From positions 62,001 through 126,000 of the forward strand of contig JADNRX010000131.1 of the NCBI GenBank assembly GCA_015501595.1: a stretch of DNA of 64,000 bases, written 5' to 3'. How positions within the stretch are numbered: position 1 is the stretch's first letter; every line of letters starts with the position of its first letter. The notes beneath the pieces were generated by a model that had not been told where the DNA came from, made no database searches, and saw only the letters and a list, made by a program, of their open reading frames with translations. Below, piece after piece: positions 44,822 to 58,100 of this stretch. Both the position numbers and the translations under genes were made by a program. This DNA comes from Hymenopellis radicata (lineage: Eukaryota; Basidiomycota; Agaricomycetes; Agaricales; Physalacriaceae).

Positions 44822-45431
44822 TACTGACGATTCCGAAGGCCAGGACTATTTGATCTAACACGCTTCATGTTTACGAACCTCTACAGACAAGATTCGTCAT
44901 ACAGTAACAGAAATCTGCTGTCTTTCAGTTGAAATAGAACCCCGTCTGGATTTTAAGGGAACGCACTGTTACGTGTCATTGATCTGGCGTGTGGGTGGCC
45001 AAGCTATCCAACGTGACGGATGTGCCGCCTCGCCTCGTTGCACTATTCGCCTGATCAGTAGCGCAGCTGTGCTGTGTTCGTAGCACTCACTCACTCTTGC
45101 CCTTATATCTGCGAACCGTGTACGCCCATAGACTGTAGAGCACGAAGGGCTTTACAATTTGAGTGCCAGTCGGAATACAGCCTGGTATCCTTAGTACTAC
45201 GTACCCACCAAAAGAAACACTTGCAGCGCAGTTGCTGAGGAGACGAACGATAGGTTGATATTTGGTTGTGCTACGGATACAGTGGTATTAAATAAGTAGA
45301 CGAAGTACAGATATGAAAGGAAGGTAAGTACAGATGGTACATCATGATCAACATTTAACGCTGGGTCATAATACGAAATTCCCGTTGAGTCTTTACACTG
45401 CCGACGTTCCTTGTGATGATAAAACGTCCGG
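44822..45431. other. Intergenic region
   Basis: No supported gene, tRNA or repeat seen. Confidence 0.5.
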
Positions 45432-45916
45432 CTACAAGGATGACGATCCCGAGGTCAATACTGTCGTTGACCGTCTTTGACGAGGGCAGAGCTCGAACGC
45501 GTTCATCCCGCAAACCGCCCACATCTGGAAAGCCCTTTTTGGACGGTTTGCCATTTCAGCGACTTCCTCGCCGTATTCCGACACCTGTCGATCCGACTGA
45601 AATATCACGTTGAATATACTGTACTTCACTCGAACGCCTTTGTTCTTTGGATCCGAATTATCGTATCCCCAGTAGAACAGATCCTTCAACTTCGTTGGCT
45701 TCCATCCCTTGGACGCGACTCGGAGGTAGGGAGCTTCGGCCAATCTTGGGATTCTCGGAGTAGTCTTTCGCGTCCCATTCAGATGCGGGAAAGGCTTTCA
45801 GGTCCTTCATAAACGCTCGATGTGAGGGAATGCAGAGTAAGATAAGCTTTTATCTGGCTGCCTGGGAAGAGTGCAGCACAGGGTAGCCTCTAGGATGTCC
45901 CCGATCGGAATACTCT

Positions 45917-48327
45917 TCAACTCCCAAAAGGATGCCCGCGGACGTCGGGGTGACCTTTGTAGATAAACATGGCATTGTCGATCCTCTTCCCCAACTGCGT
46001 TTTGAGTTCCATGAAAGAGTGGCCGCACAGTTCGCCGCTGGTAGGCAGTGAAATCTCCGCTATGATGTCCAAGGCTGTCTGAGGCACATTCTCTACTATG
46101 TGGACCACCGAGGCTAACGGACGGTGCTTGAAGTGGTTCGACAAGACCTCTTTGAGCCACAGATATGCCGGCTCTTTATACCTCGCGGGAAGTTTGAAAG
46201 TCCTGAGTAAACTTCGTTCAACGACGTTGCGAATAAACTGGCGCAGAAGTTAGTCATCGGTCCTGAAAATGTTGCACCAAAGGGACATACCTGGTTCTTC
46301 ATGGCAACGCTAGGAAATTTGTAATAACAACGCCGGTCCGAACCTCTACGCCAGGTGAGTACACCTTCCTCAAAGAGAAACTGGGCAACGTGAAGTGGGG
46401 TGATCTCGGTGATCTCGATGCCAGAGTCGGCCGTGACCACGTCCTTTGGGATATTACTATAGCTGAGCCGAAGCCGGCAGCCCTCTGGATTGGGGACCTC
46501 CAGCTTCTCGTTGAGCAAATCTGAAGCTATATCATTCCCCCAGAATTGAATTCCCCGACCGTACAGTTTGCAGACTGCTTTTGAAACGCTGTCCGGCATG
46601 TGAAAAGACTTCACTTTATGAGAGGCAAACGCATGCTTGATATCCTCGGCAGTCGCGGTCGGGTTTTTCGCGATGGTGGAGAAGTAGGCAGTGAGATATT
46701 TTCGCGGGACATGATAGGTGAAGTCCGCCATAGTGATGTCCGTATAACTGTATCCCGGACAAGATTTTGCAAGGGCGGAGGTCGCCTGCGCGACACGTGG
46801 GTCGGCAGTACTGTCGGCACCAAAGATGAACGCAAGCTGGGCCTCTATTTGTCCCAAGGTAAGCCCCGGAACGCCGGGAATACTGCTAAGGTCCTTAATC
46901 GGCAGCGAGAGTTGGAGATGTTCGGAAAAGGCAGGTGAGAAGCCTTGGAGAATGAGCCTTTGAATGACAGGCTTATTCTCCACGGGATCTAACGTTGTGG
47001 ACAGAATACTGTAGAAGGATGCTTTGAAAAGATTGGTGACGACCCCGAGAGGAAGGTCCTTCGAACCGATAATCTCTGCGCTATAGGCAATTCCGGCTGC
47101 TTGATCGTATTGGTCGACTATGATCGCAATGTCGGCATCCAATACGCCTGATGAGCGCTTCTTAGCAATATGGCGCTGTGATAAGCAGCAGAATTAGGAC
47201 AGTAAGCGCGACCTAGGAGAATGTTTGACGTACCAAAACTAGTTTCAGCGCTTCACTGCCTGTACATCCCTCAATGAGCTGGCTCAGAGATTCCATTCCC
47301 GGAAAGTCTTCATATTTCTCGGCAGCGGCTTCGACCCCGGCGAATACAGCTCGCTCAATGGCATCTCTGAAGTCGTCGGTACCGGTGTTCAGTGGCGTGA
47401 TGTCTCCAAACATGAAGTACAGCACGAAGGATCGAGAATGAAGCATGGAGTTCAAAGCATTCTTCGTCCAAGCGGTCACAGCGAAATTCACGAACGTGCG
47501 AATGAATGCAGATGCGTACTGTGGATGAATATCCAGAAACGCCATGAACACCAATTGGAGAAAACGCAAGTCTTCCAGCGATTCCCGGGAGGCATAAAAG
47601 CCCCATCCAATAGTGTCACCAGCTACTGCAAAAGCGCGCTCAATAACGCGCGTTGGATCGGCAATGACTACTCGCCGCCCCTTAGTCGAGAGGAACGCTT
47701 TGCAAAGATCTTCCGGAACAAACTGAAAATACAAGGTCAGCACTAAGCAAATACCAACAACATAAACGTGAGCTTACATCATGTTCTCTGGAAGAATCAT
47801 TCCCAATCTGAACAATAATGTGTCCGCCAAGATTCTTTACTACTACGGGCGGGATGTCCTTCGTCAACTTGGTCTGCTTGGACGTCGGACTCGGTTCGTC
47901 GTTGAAAGAGGACGAGGCCTTTCGCTTGAGAGCATCGTTCGGCTCCCGACAAATGATAAAATGAGCCTGATTGGCGGGAAGACTGGCTGTAAAGCCAGGA
48001 GCTAGCGCCCAGTCCTTTAGGGAGGGAATCAAAGCATGGGGATTGGGCGGGTTGGAAAAGGACATATCCTTTAGCCTGTCAGAGACGAACAAGTCATTGA
48101 CGTCCACCGAAATGCATAGATAAAGTTTCGGCTACCATGCCACGGCAAGGACATGTCGCTTCATGCTGGCGGTTGACTTCATCGGCGATGTAGCTGGGAG
48201 TGATTTGGGAGTGGTTCTGGGCAACAACTTCGTACGACATGCAGTCTATGCCATGGATGTGACCTGCAGCAGCAACTAAGAAGACAATATGATTGTCGGT
48301 TGACTGTGGGGGTTCGGACTGTGACAT
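45917..48327 (-). CDS. Multi-exon protein of unknown function, possibly Crinkler-like at the N-terminus
   Basis: Start ATG at 48325-48327 (MSQSEPPQSTDN). Confident introns with matching phases are 47777-47723 (GTAAGC...CAG), 47233-47176 (GTACGT...CAG) and 46290-46238 (GTATGT...CAG). The exon 1-2 join near 48130-48060 is uncertain. The stop used is TGA at 45917-45919. The early segment KLYLCISVDVNDLF followed by HALIPSLKDWAL and AHFIICRE resembles the linker part of Crinkler (CRN) N-terminal regions in basidiomycetes; this is a tentative reading. It lies in another frame from exon 1, so an extra intron or an indel is implied. The middle (MAFLDIHPQYASAFIRTFV, GADSTADPRVAQATSALAKS) matches no family I know. 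A frame shift near 45930 leads into GDILEATLCC and possibly more C-terminal sequence to 45432. Confidence 0.45.
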
Positions 48328-48748
48328 GGTGACGGCGATAGGTGGAGTGGGGGGAAGCTGGGGGTGTTGGCGGTAGCAGAAGAAGACAGAATGGCAAAAC
48401 AAAGGCACTGAGGCAGCAGACAAAGCGACGCGCCATTGTACAAAGTGCAGATAACGTGACGCGGTCAATGCGAGCCACGTTACCTAGCCCCATTATGGCA
48501 GTCCCTGCACGCCATTGTCTAGACAGAGGACGCGCTAAGGTGCGAGACACAAGATAAGTGAAGAGATGTAGCCTCTGCCATGTCGTGGAGGAGGTCGACA
48601 AGTCGAAAGCTGAAGTCAAGAACAACGAAGACTAAATCGGACTGATGCGATCGAACGCGTTCGGCCATCATCGGCAAGTCACGTGGTCAAAACAACAAAG
48701 GGCGATCTGAGCTTTTGTCCTCTCTCTCTACAACCACCATCATCTACC

Positions 48749-50176
48749 ATGGCGTCTACAATCTCCAAGCTACCTTCTCTGGAACCATTCCTCAATTTGA
48801 TTACGCCTACTATTCGCTGTCAGGTCGACGAATCTGGCAGCGCGTCGCCTCACTCTGATGATAGTGGTAGGCTCTCATTGTTGACTGGCGTGTTGTTAGT
48901 CGACTAACAACTCAACAGATTACACCTCAGGCTCCTCCTCCAGCGACTCGGACGACGACAAAGACCAATCGGACCTGTCCTCCAGCCATTCAGGCGACGA
49001 CCAAGAAGACTCCGAAGTCGAGTCCGAGTCATGGACAGAAGAATTAGAGGCCTTTCCAGCGAAATATCGCAAGCCCGCTCGCCTAAGCAAGCATATACGC
49101 ATCGGACGTGTGTCTGGCGAAAGGGTGAGTAGTTTACATATCAAGATTGACTATTGTTAATCATTGCGAGCGCCTCCTTACGCGAAACCAATTACCTTCG
49201 ATATCCTTGTCAAAACACCGACCATCCACGTCAACAAGATATCCAAGTCAAACAGCTTTGTGACCGATCGCTCGACGACCGCCTCACCTTGATACGCCGA
49301 CCCTCGGGTTTCGGCAAGACCAGTCTGCTTTCCATGATGATCAATGTCCTGGACGTTAATCATCGTGAAGAATTCTCTCAGCTCTTTGGACCATGCCCCC
49401 CCTGTTGAAGGATGTTCTCGTTCTCTATTTAAATCTCGACGACCTTCCGGCAGACAGCGTGGTCTTCCGTGCAGGCCTCATCTCATGCCTCAATGCCGCA
49501 TTGCGAAGTTTCTTAACGCGTTACCGAGACCTTCTTGGCCTAACGCAACACGAAATCAACCGCCGCTTGTATACAGGACGTCGTGGCTCAATTTTCACAT
49601 GGGTGATGGTATGTACTTGACTTGCTTTCAGCGTTGATTTACAGAACTCATTTACTTCCTAGGATCTCGCCAGACGCTGCGGAAATCGCGTAGTCATACT
49701 CCTTGATAACATTAATGCCCCTCTAATCAAATCCACGGAGGACAACATTCGTGACATCCGCGCCTCCCTCGATATCTTGCTCGTCAGTCCCATTGAAGCG
49801 GCCATGGACATGGGACCATCATCGGAGGCGTCGCTGTCGCTTCACCCCTCTCGCATGAGCCAGACTGGGCTCCATTTCCCCTGGTTCAAGCTTTAGAACC
49901 CACGTCTTCGACAACATTACCATTGATCGATCCGAGTGGGAGGTGGTCAACCGCTGTTTGGGCTTCACCAAGTCAGAAATATCTGCCCTTGCCGCGGAAA
50001 GGCTTCCCGCTGAAGACGTTGAACCCTTTGTGGACGATGTGATTCGGACGGTTGATGCGTTCAATCCGGAATTCAATCTGCCGAGCACATACAGCATGTC
50101 TGGCGTGCTCGCCCAACTACGGAAGCGGACTGGGCAGCCGGATTCCAAACCGTTACTCCCATTGCCGCTGGAGTAA
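48749..50176 (+). pseudogene. AAA-ATPase-like protein gene of the fungal DUF1703-associated type, frame-disrupted
   Basis: ATG at 48749 (MASTISKLPSLEPF). Intron 1 (donor GTAGGC, branch CTAAC, acceptor CAACAG) leads to a Ser/Asp/Glu-rich exon, and a second GTGAGT intron follows. The next exon carries RRPSGFGKTSLLSM, a Walker A-like loop (GFGKTS), and later VVILLDNINAPL in the Walker B position. Near the end, FRTHVFDNIT, RCLGFTKSEI and LPAEDVEPF follow the order seen in fungal AAA-ATPase-like proteins with a linked PD-(D/E)XK region. The frame shifts at a run of seven C (about 49393-49400) and again near 49870-49895, and the nuclease part is absent. Gene decay or sequence error both fit. The gene is divergent from the Crinkler-like gene, with starts 421 bp apart. 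Confidence 0.5.
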
Positions 50177-50649
50177 ATGTTCTCTTCTTCTCTTATCTCC
50201 CAAAAATTTATGTGATGTCCGTGTATTTGTTTTGTACATTAAATTTACTATTGATTGCACTCGTCGCGCTATTACAACTTTCTGTTATTACACAGTCTAC
50301 ACAAACTTTTCTACTGATACTGTAGGACGATTTGTGCATTATTATTATTATTCCGCAAGACGACTTTCTCAAGTACCGGTCTCTCAAGGGAAGCAACAGT
50401 TTATTAACGTTTAACACTGGAGATAATATTCGAGGTTGTCTAAGCTGAGGTCCCTATCACCTGACCGAGTTAGTGCTCCTTTTTTCAACACACACAAAGG
50501 CTTGCTTTTGACCACCACTACACATCTCTTCCAACTCCAAACGGTATGCTCTTTTCGGCCCCACAATCCCAAAGGACTCATTCTTTCTCAGGTCAATTTT
50601 GCCTCGCAAAGACCACATCAACAGAGTCTAACTAAGTATTCAATACGCC
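50177..50649. other. Intergenic region
   Basis: AT-rich after the AAA-ATPase-like gene, then a CT-rich stretch upstream of the next start. No gene or RNA seen. Confidence 0.5.
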
Positions 50650-52442
50650 ATGATGAAGTAAGTTGGGTCGTCTACGCTGTTCGCCATCTAGAGCTCATAA
50701 TTACATGTATAACAGAACCGTTCGCGATATATGCTCCTCCTACGACTGGATCGAGTCGTACTCCTTGCATGGCTCAATTCAGACTGTCCTATCCCATAAT
50801 GATGACCCCACATCTGTACAGGCCACCTCCATCGCGTCGTCGAAGGAATACATTGACCTCGCACACGATCGCATTACTCAGGATATCGACAATCTGGAAA
50901 AGACGTTGGAATTGCTGCGCGCACGCCGCCATGCTCTAAATCGTTGCTCAGTCCAACACGCCGGGGCACTTTCGACGTTCAGGCGACTGCCCGACGAGAT
51001 TCTTTTGGAGATATTCCTTCATGCTTGCGGTGATGAGCGCTTCAGAGTTGGCTGCCAGAATGAGGGGCCCTGGAAGTTGAGGGCAGTCTGCAGGAAGTGG
51101 GGACGCATCGTTGAGGGATGTTCCCAGCTGTGGTGTAATATGGTCATCGATCTGGGCCACGACGATGTGTGCCCCGCTGCTTTTGCGCAAGCGCTTCAGT
51201 TTTGTGGGTCTCGGCCTATCCACATGAAGCTGTCTGTGAATGAACACTATAGCCGAGTCAGGCGGAGCTTCCGTGGACTCGTCTTGGACACCATCATATC
51301 CTCCTCTCCGATGTGGGAGACTCTTATTGTCGAGAGCAACGGATATTTGATCCGCTTCGCTCTGATGTTATTTCCTCGTCTAGCACAAAATCTGCCCCTT
51401 CTTCGTTCCTTCAAATTTCAGGGAGCGCAACATGGGGACATCGAGTCTCTAACTTCTCGGACGCTTCCAGCACTTCTCACTGCCCCAGCGTTAGAGAGCG
51501 TGCATATGGAGCTCGACTCAGTACGCATCGCACAATTGCTCGATATCGTCCCCATTCCGTGTCAGCAGATTCGACAACTTTTATGCTACTCCATAGAGCA
51601 CGAGCCAACTGTATGGCACGGCCATCTGTTGCTATCAAAGGAGAAGTTTCCACTTCTCGAACATTGTATATTTATCTCGGCTCACCCCAGCACACGATCC
51701 GCGAACAAAGTCTCTGCGTCCATTCGTGTGAAACACGATGGCGTCGTGCACCTCGTTACCTCGCAGACAGACGTCCTGGACTCCTTCTCTTTCCCATCCT
51801 TGCGTACCCTTTTCAATAGGGGACCCTAGCAGGAAGCTTGCAAAGCCGCTCCCAAGTGACATGGTATTCAAGCGTGCTACAGATATGCTGTTGGCGTCGC
51901 GGTGCTCGCTGGTATCGCTGATGTTGCCGTACTCCTTCACATTGGTCGCCGAGTTTCTGCAAATACTGGACGTCGTTCCGACGCTCGAGATCCTCGACAT
52001 GCGTGTCGTGTGGTCCAAAGGGGCGGCGAGAGACGAGGTTCTCTGTAAATTCTTCACAGCCCTTGGGAACAGAATGAGCAACTCGACGTTTTCCTTCCTT
52101 CCTGCTTTGCAGAATCTGCGGCTCGAGATAGCGGCGCCAGGTTGGATATGCAACGATGAATGGGTTTACCAGTTTGGTCTCGCTCAACGTCGTACCTTTC
52201 GCTTCGTGTCCCGGGTCTTTGGGGCAATCACGGAGCGCTCCAAATATCCGTCTGACTTCCGCGTGTTTTCTTTCACGATGCTGACGGATGCTTCGTCACG
52301 TTGGCGTTTTTCTGAGGGTGATATCGATCGGCTGCAGGACCTCAAACTGACGAGATTCTTTCTTGAGGGACCGCGATTGAAATCCTGGCAGGAGGAGGAG
52401 GCGGAGGAGGAGGAACGGGAGGGCAGTGTAGACGAGCAATGA
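50650..52442 (+). pseudogene. F-box protein gene with coiled coil, one frameshift
   Basis: Exon 1 is only 8 bases (ATGATGAA, 50650-50657). It is joined over a 58-bp intron (GTAAGT...ACAG) to exon 2 at 50716, giving MMKTVRDICSSYDWIES. A short coiled coil (DLAHDRITQDIDNLEKTLEL) precedes the F-box FRRLPDEILLEIFLHACGD and RAVCRKWGRIVEGCSQLW, a classic Agaricomycete layout. LRR-like segments follow up to LDSFSFPSLRTL. At about 51805-51815 the frame shifts by one base into DPSRKLAKPLPSDMVFK, which runs on to the stop at 52440-52442 with an acidic tail. No intron of plausible size explains the shift, so a one-base indel is likely. The truncated product would end at 51829. Confidence 0.65.
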
Positions 52443-53466
52443 ATACTATTGAGTCCTTGATTGCTACATATAAGAAGAGAACCTTGTGTATATCTATTTA
52501 GTCTTCTGTAAAATTCAACAATCATCAAGTGTACGTACCATGTTTTGTTGAGACTTGAGGATGCTTTAGAGATGGCGGCGGCGGCGTTATTTTTGCCGCC
52601 GGCAAAAACAACTTCAACTTCGTCCGTCCGTCCGACGCGCTTTTTTCCGTGTACTCGCCCTGCAAAGGACATCTTTTCAATCGGCGTGTAGTAAATCTAT
52701 CACCGTTAACAATTGTTGTCTGATTTACACGTCATGTAGGCCGATCGAAGAGGCTGGACGCGACCAATTCATTACAGCTACACAGAGGTCGGTAACTGGG
52801 ACAGCAAGAGCACCGTTGCCCGTCATCCGATTTCGGTCGCGCGCGTAAGGACGGGTGACACGCGTCACATAGAAACAGAGTTCGACAGCAGGCAGTTCTC
52901 TATCCCTCTTCGTCTTATACCGCTCATAGTGTCTTCCAGTCTAGCCCTCGTGAAACACACGCTGAATACAGGTCGTGTCCGCATCCTGCTCATGCAAAGC
53001 CAGGCCGTTGCGGGCATTCCACAGCGAAAATAGGCTTCATTCGTCTGTAATACCAACATTTCCAAGAACAGCACGCCCGCGACAGGCAGCCCACGACATC
53101 GAAGGACACGCTACCTAATAATCACGATCACATGAAGACTTGAAGACGAGAGGGCCTGATATTCAAGGGGAGGGGGCAGATATGAGGGCTGAGCGCGCGT
53201 CGAAAGTTGAATGGCACCAGTTGTTGGCACCGGAGACGAACGTGCGAGGAAGGGCCGAACTCCCGTGGCATAGACCAATGTCGCTGTCGACGAATCACCA
53301 GTAGTGAGAGGGACTGGGAAAAGGGTCTTCGACTGTATGCAGCAGCGGCTACGGCGATTGCCCAGAAGTCAGCCGTTACAGAAGAGCACGCATGGTCACC
53401 GAGTGCGAACCGAGTGTGCATTGAACGGCCGCTATGTGCTCCTCCGTTCGAGTTGGTCCTCGTAGC
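52443..53466. other. Intergenic region
   Basis: No supported gene. Short open frames on both strands lack family motifs or splice support. Confidence 0.4.
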
Positions 53467-54176
53467 TCACTTGAAAAGTATTGGTCCTGAAGGTGGAGAC
53501 GCACCTCGATAGCTTGAGCTTCGCGGAGACACAGAATGAGTTTCAAAGAATAGGTTAAGATTGAAAGCGCTTACGAGCAAGGCGTTAATAAGAGCAATTA
53601 AGAAGCCTTTGACGGACAGAATCCCCAAAAGTGGGAACCGACGTCGTCCTCCGAAACACTTGCTACAAAGCCTCCACGCCTCTGTTGAAGTATCCTCCTG
53701 TCTCCAAACTGTGTGACGCCGCAGGCGATTAGACACGGGGGGAAAACGGAATCCGCGGGGACGATGAAGACGTATATCCTGGATGGAGGGAAGTCGTACA
53801 TGCGGATGTGCATAGTCGTGCTGCGTCATATGGCGGTACTATAGTGACGCATATTTTCATCCGAGGTACCCAAGTACGAGACGGCTGCCTCAGCTTTGAG
53901 GGCGACGACTATGAATCATCAACTAGCAGCCGCAATTAGCTTATGCAGGTCAAGATAATCAAAAGACGCACCCGCATATCCTCCTGCGTAGTATCACCAG
54001 CGACATTTCCGTCCTGGTGGTTGTTCCAATTCTGTCCTGGTCCTACGCTGCTTCTCCTCCAAGACGTTCAACGTGTAATACCATCGGGTCCAATGTGGAG
54101 GGTAACGTCCAGTTTGTGTGACCTTCGCGAATGGTCCTTTCCCGTTGAAGTTTGCCCATGTCTTCGTCCACAGCAC
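53467..54176 (-). other. Weak candidate for a small minus-strand gene
   Basis: Two minus-strand frames (54176-53994 and 53829-53467) could be exons. The second contains a hydrophobic stretch, LLGILSVKGFLIALINALL, followed directly by a GTAAGC donor with a TTAAC branch. I recognise no family and cannot fix the exon order, so no gene is claimed. Confidence 0.2.
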
Positions 54177-55110
54177 TAGGTATACTTAGAAGCTACGGTT
54201 TCTTGTCAATGTTGGCGAGGCAGAAAACAGTGATACTCACCATGAGTAAGTATCCTTGGGCTACTGGAGTAATCCATAGCAAATAAATTATCGGGCGACG
54301 GGCATTGATGTCTAGGCAGCGGGAGAGCCTTCAGGGAACATGATCGTCGCAAGCAAGGTCGGCTGCACAGCCACTCAAGAGTGCTTTACTAAACGACCAT
54401 CACATCCGACGTCAATCCGACGTACACAATGGCGAGCGACGCGCCTTTCAGGATGACTAGTCGAGATGGCATGTTCATGCAGCGCGTCACGCTGGACCTT
54501 CAGTCCCCATTCGTGTTATCTCAATTTTATAATTGTCGCGTAGTTCCCGCTGAAGTGCCAGCCGCAACACCATTGAATGGTACGAAAACAAACGCCGACA
54601 AATGGTTCATCTGGTGGTGAATACATAATATTGCGCTAGCGTGTGACTCCTGACCTTTCTACTAGAGGTTATCTTTCCGGGAAACCGTCAAGTGGCCTGG
54701 AAACACGATTTATCTGCCTGTTCTCCGAGTCAGTCCCGCAAGCGGTATGTTCCCTCTCACGAAGCCCGTCGGCATTCGGCATAGTGGATATTCGCTCAGC
54801 GGCTGTGGCACAGGTTTCTCCACGACTTCACACGATATCGTTCCCATTTCCTTCATTGGCTATGTCGACAGTTTGGTGCGTATCTAATTATACGGCCCCC
54901 CCCCAACACTGTATCCCCAATATCAAGGCCCATTCCGCTTCTTGATAAGGCGTTAACGCGATTGGTTCGGAAGGTGCACTGGTACGGTGGGCATTCACAC
55001 TGACTGACAGCCTTCACGTCACCGGTTCTGTTAAAGTATCGTTGCATCTTCCACGACGACGCACGGCTACCCCATCCACCCTCAGCTCAGCCCACGTCTT
55101 TTTATCCTTC
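54177..55110. other. Intergenic region
   Basis: Only short unsupported frames (for example 54429-54620, 63 aa, +). A run of nine C at 54896-54904 is present. Nothing else seen. Confidence 0.4.
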
Positions 55111-58100
55111 ATGCCTGTTGTTGACGACGAAGTGCCGACGAATGTGCCATCAGAGCGCCGTCCCGCTGCTACAGCAGTGCAGGCGGAGTCCGAAGAGTCT
55201 TCTGAATCGGAGGACAGTGAGATGCACGATGGAGGAGCTGTTGATATCGCTCCAGTCCTACCATCCAAGCGTCGCCGTCGCCGCAGGAATGACAAGTTTT
55301 TCGGTTTATCGACCGATGCCCGCACTCCGCCTACGGGCGCAACCAGGAGTGAGTTTGTTTTGTTTCCCAGTCTTCCCTTGCTGATCAAGTCTGTCAGTCC
55401 TTGATCCCCTCGACTACGAGGCGAAGTACGCCCCCGATCCCATCAACGAAGAAACTGCACCGAATGCTCGTGTGTGGAGAATGTGTGCCGATGAGTTCGC
55501 AATATTCGATGCGGATCTGTCGGAGGATAATAGGGATACCGTAGATGTCCTCCTTGTTTTCGTGAGTGTCTTCAGTCCTTTCGACATATCCTATGCTTAA
55601 TAAAGATATCAGGCTGGTCTGTTCTCAGCCGTGGTTACTTCGTTTCTCGTGCTGGTTTCCGTGCAGCTGCAACCGGATTATACTCAGCTATCCTCGTCCA
55701 TCATGTACGAACTTCTGGTTGTCCAGCGCGCGATTGGGAATGGATCCTCCGTTGATCTCGCTCCGGTGTCTCCATCCCCCGCTATCCCTTTCGTGCCGAG
55801 CCAGTCATACATTTGGGTTAATGGGCTGTGGTACACCAGCTTGTCCCTCAGTTTGATCACGGCGCTAGTCGCTTCCCTCGTTAAGCAATGGATGCACCAG
55901 TATATGGCGGCAACGTCTGGGACTCCCCGCGACCGTTGTATGATACGACAGTATCGGTACGATGGCTATGAGAAATGGGGTGTCTCGTTCATCGTTGGAA
56001 CACTCCCTGTCCTTATGCATCTGTCCCTCGGTCTGTTCTTCATTGGCTTAACGGTTTATCTCATCCAACTATACCTACCCCTTGCCTACATCGCCGGCTC
56101 GCTTGCTGGGATAACTTATGTCGCTTACTTTGTCAGTCATGTCATATCTGCCACATATTTGCAGTGTCCTTATAGAACACCACTGGCAAATCTTCTCTTT
56201 GTCCTGTGCACACGTGCAGGACATCGTACCACCAGATTTCTTGCGGATACACTTTGCCTCCTATTAGGAATATCCTTCCTTCCTTTCTCCATGAGGCTCT
56301 CCATTGACAGGATCATTTATATCTCTCAAACATTCAACAGTCCACCATCTTTCCGTGATGCAGAATCTGCTGACATTCGTCGCAGACCCGAGTATGCCAT
56401 TGACGTCTTGCATTGGATGATCAAGACCACAGCCAACAGTACAGCTCGAAGTCTGATTCACCAGGCAATTGGCAGTTTCTCGTTCAAATACACCAATGAA
56501 AGACTCTCCTCATATGCACATGCCTTTTCTCCGGACTCTCAAGAACTGGGCCGTCTGGGTATTCGGCTCGCCGATGCTAGCAACACAGGCTCTCAAGCTG
56601 CCGGTCAGAAGCTCGAGCGCATTTTGCGAGCCACTGTTGTCTTGCAGTGTGACGTCCGGTCTTTGGAGACGGAGCGGAGACTGGTTAGTACTAATCTGAA
56701 GTCAGTCATGCCGGAAATGTTGTCACCACAACTTGTGGCTTCTGCCATTGCTTATGGAATGTATTCATCGATCGAAGCTGAGAGGGTACTCCAGCACCCT
56801 GGACTTCTCCTTCATCCGCGGGTATGGTTGGGTTTCTTTCAGACCGTGCTATCCTGTACTATCCGACCGCACACAACTTTGAGTACAAGCCCACTGGGGA
56901 TGACACCTTGGCAGAAACAGCCCAAGCCTTTGTGGATGGCACTTTTTTCCCGTCTTTGCACCACTCCACATTCTGTCTTGGACTCTTTCAACATTGAGCC
57001 CAATACTGATATTACTGACAGTAATGCTGTGACTTACAAAGCTCTTTTCGGTCATGAAAACTTGAATAATTTGATTGAAAAGGTCTTACAGGATGAACTG
57101 TCCTCTTTTGACCCTGGGGTCTTAGATGCAGTTTACGGTATTCGAATCCCTCTGCCTTTCAACTTGTCTTCTCTGGTGATGGAGGATAAAGGATTTCGAA
57201 TTCAGATCGCTATCATAAATTATTATTGGTTTGTGGTTCTACATGAAAAATGATATCAGTACTATGCTCAGGAGTATCCTGCCGCACTGGATGCTCTCCG
57301 TGGCGTAGTACACGAAATACTGTCCTCTTTTCTTCAACTTCCTCCTTCAGAAAGCGAAAAGCATCATATCATTTCCCTTGTAATTACCCGGCGATTGTTC
57401 TCTCATCTATCATGTATCCCACCCAAATGGAGCGATCTGGATGACATTCGAAAGAAAGCCTTGCCACTCACGACCGGATTCATCTTCCAAGCCGAATATA
57501 GGGATGTATATGAGGCATGGTTCTCACCATCATTCATTGCATCTTTGCTGGCACCAGTGTTGACTCAGAAGATATCGCCAGATAGCTACCATTACATTCT
57601 CCCCGCGGTCATGATGGCGGATATTGGAATTCGTTCTGGCCTTCCCAAGACATTCAAGTTCGTGCGCAGAAATGATCTCCTGAATATCCTCTTTCCGTAC
57701 CATCGCAATCAGCCCATTTACTCTCTCCTCACCCGCTACATTGCTGGGGTCTGCATAACTTACAACACTGTTATGGCATCACACAAAGTCACAGCCTATG
57801 GGAAATCGGATAAGGAGTTGAGCAAGAATCGACAGTATCTTTCCACCGTTCGTTCTCTAGCACAAGTTACTATCCTTGTGCTCTCGCTTCCTTCGGAAAG
57901 GAAAGGAAATTTACTCGACTCGGTCCCATCAGGAACACCGGCTAGATACAGTGACATGAGGTACTTACATAGGCCTCAATCAGACAAACACGTGGTGCAG
58001 TACTCGCCGATTGCTCAACAATCGCTGGGACATCATTCTTCTTCTTCCTCCTCAGAAATCAAATTTAGCATCTGGGAGGAAGAGATAGATCAGAATCAAG

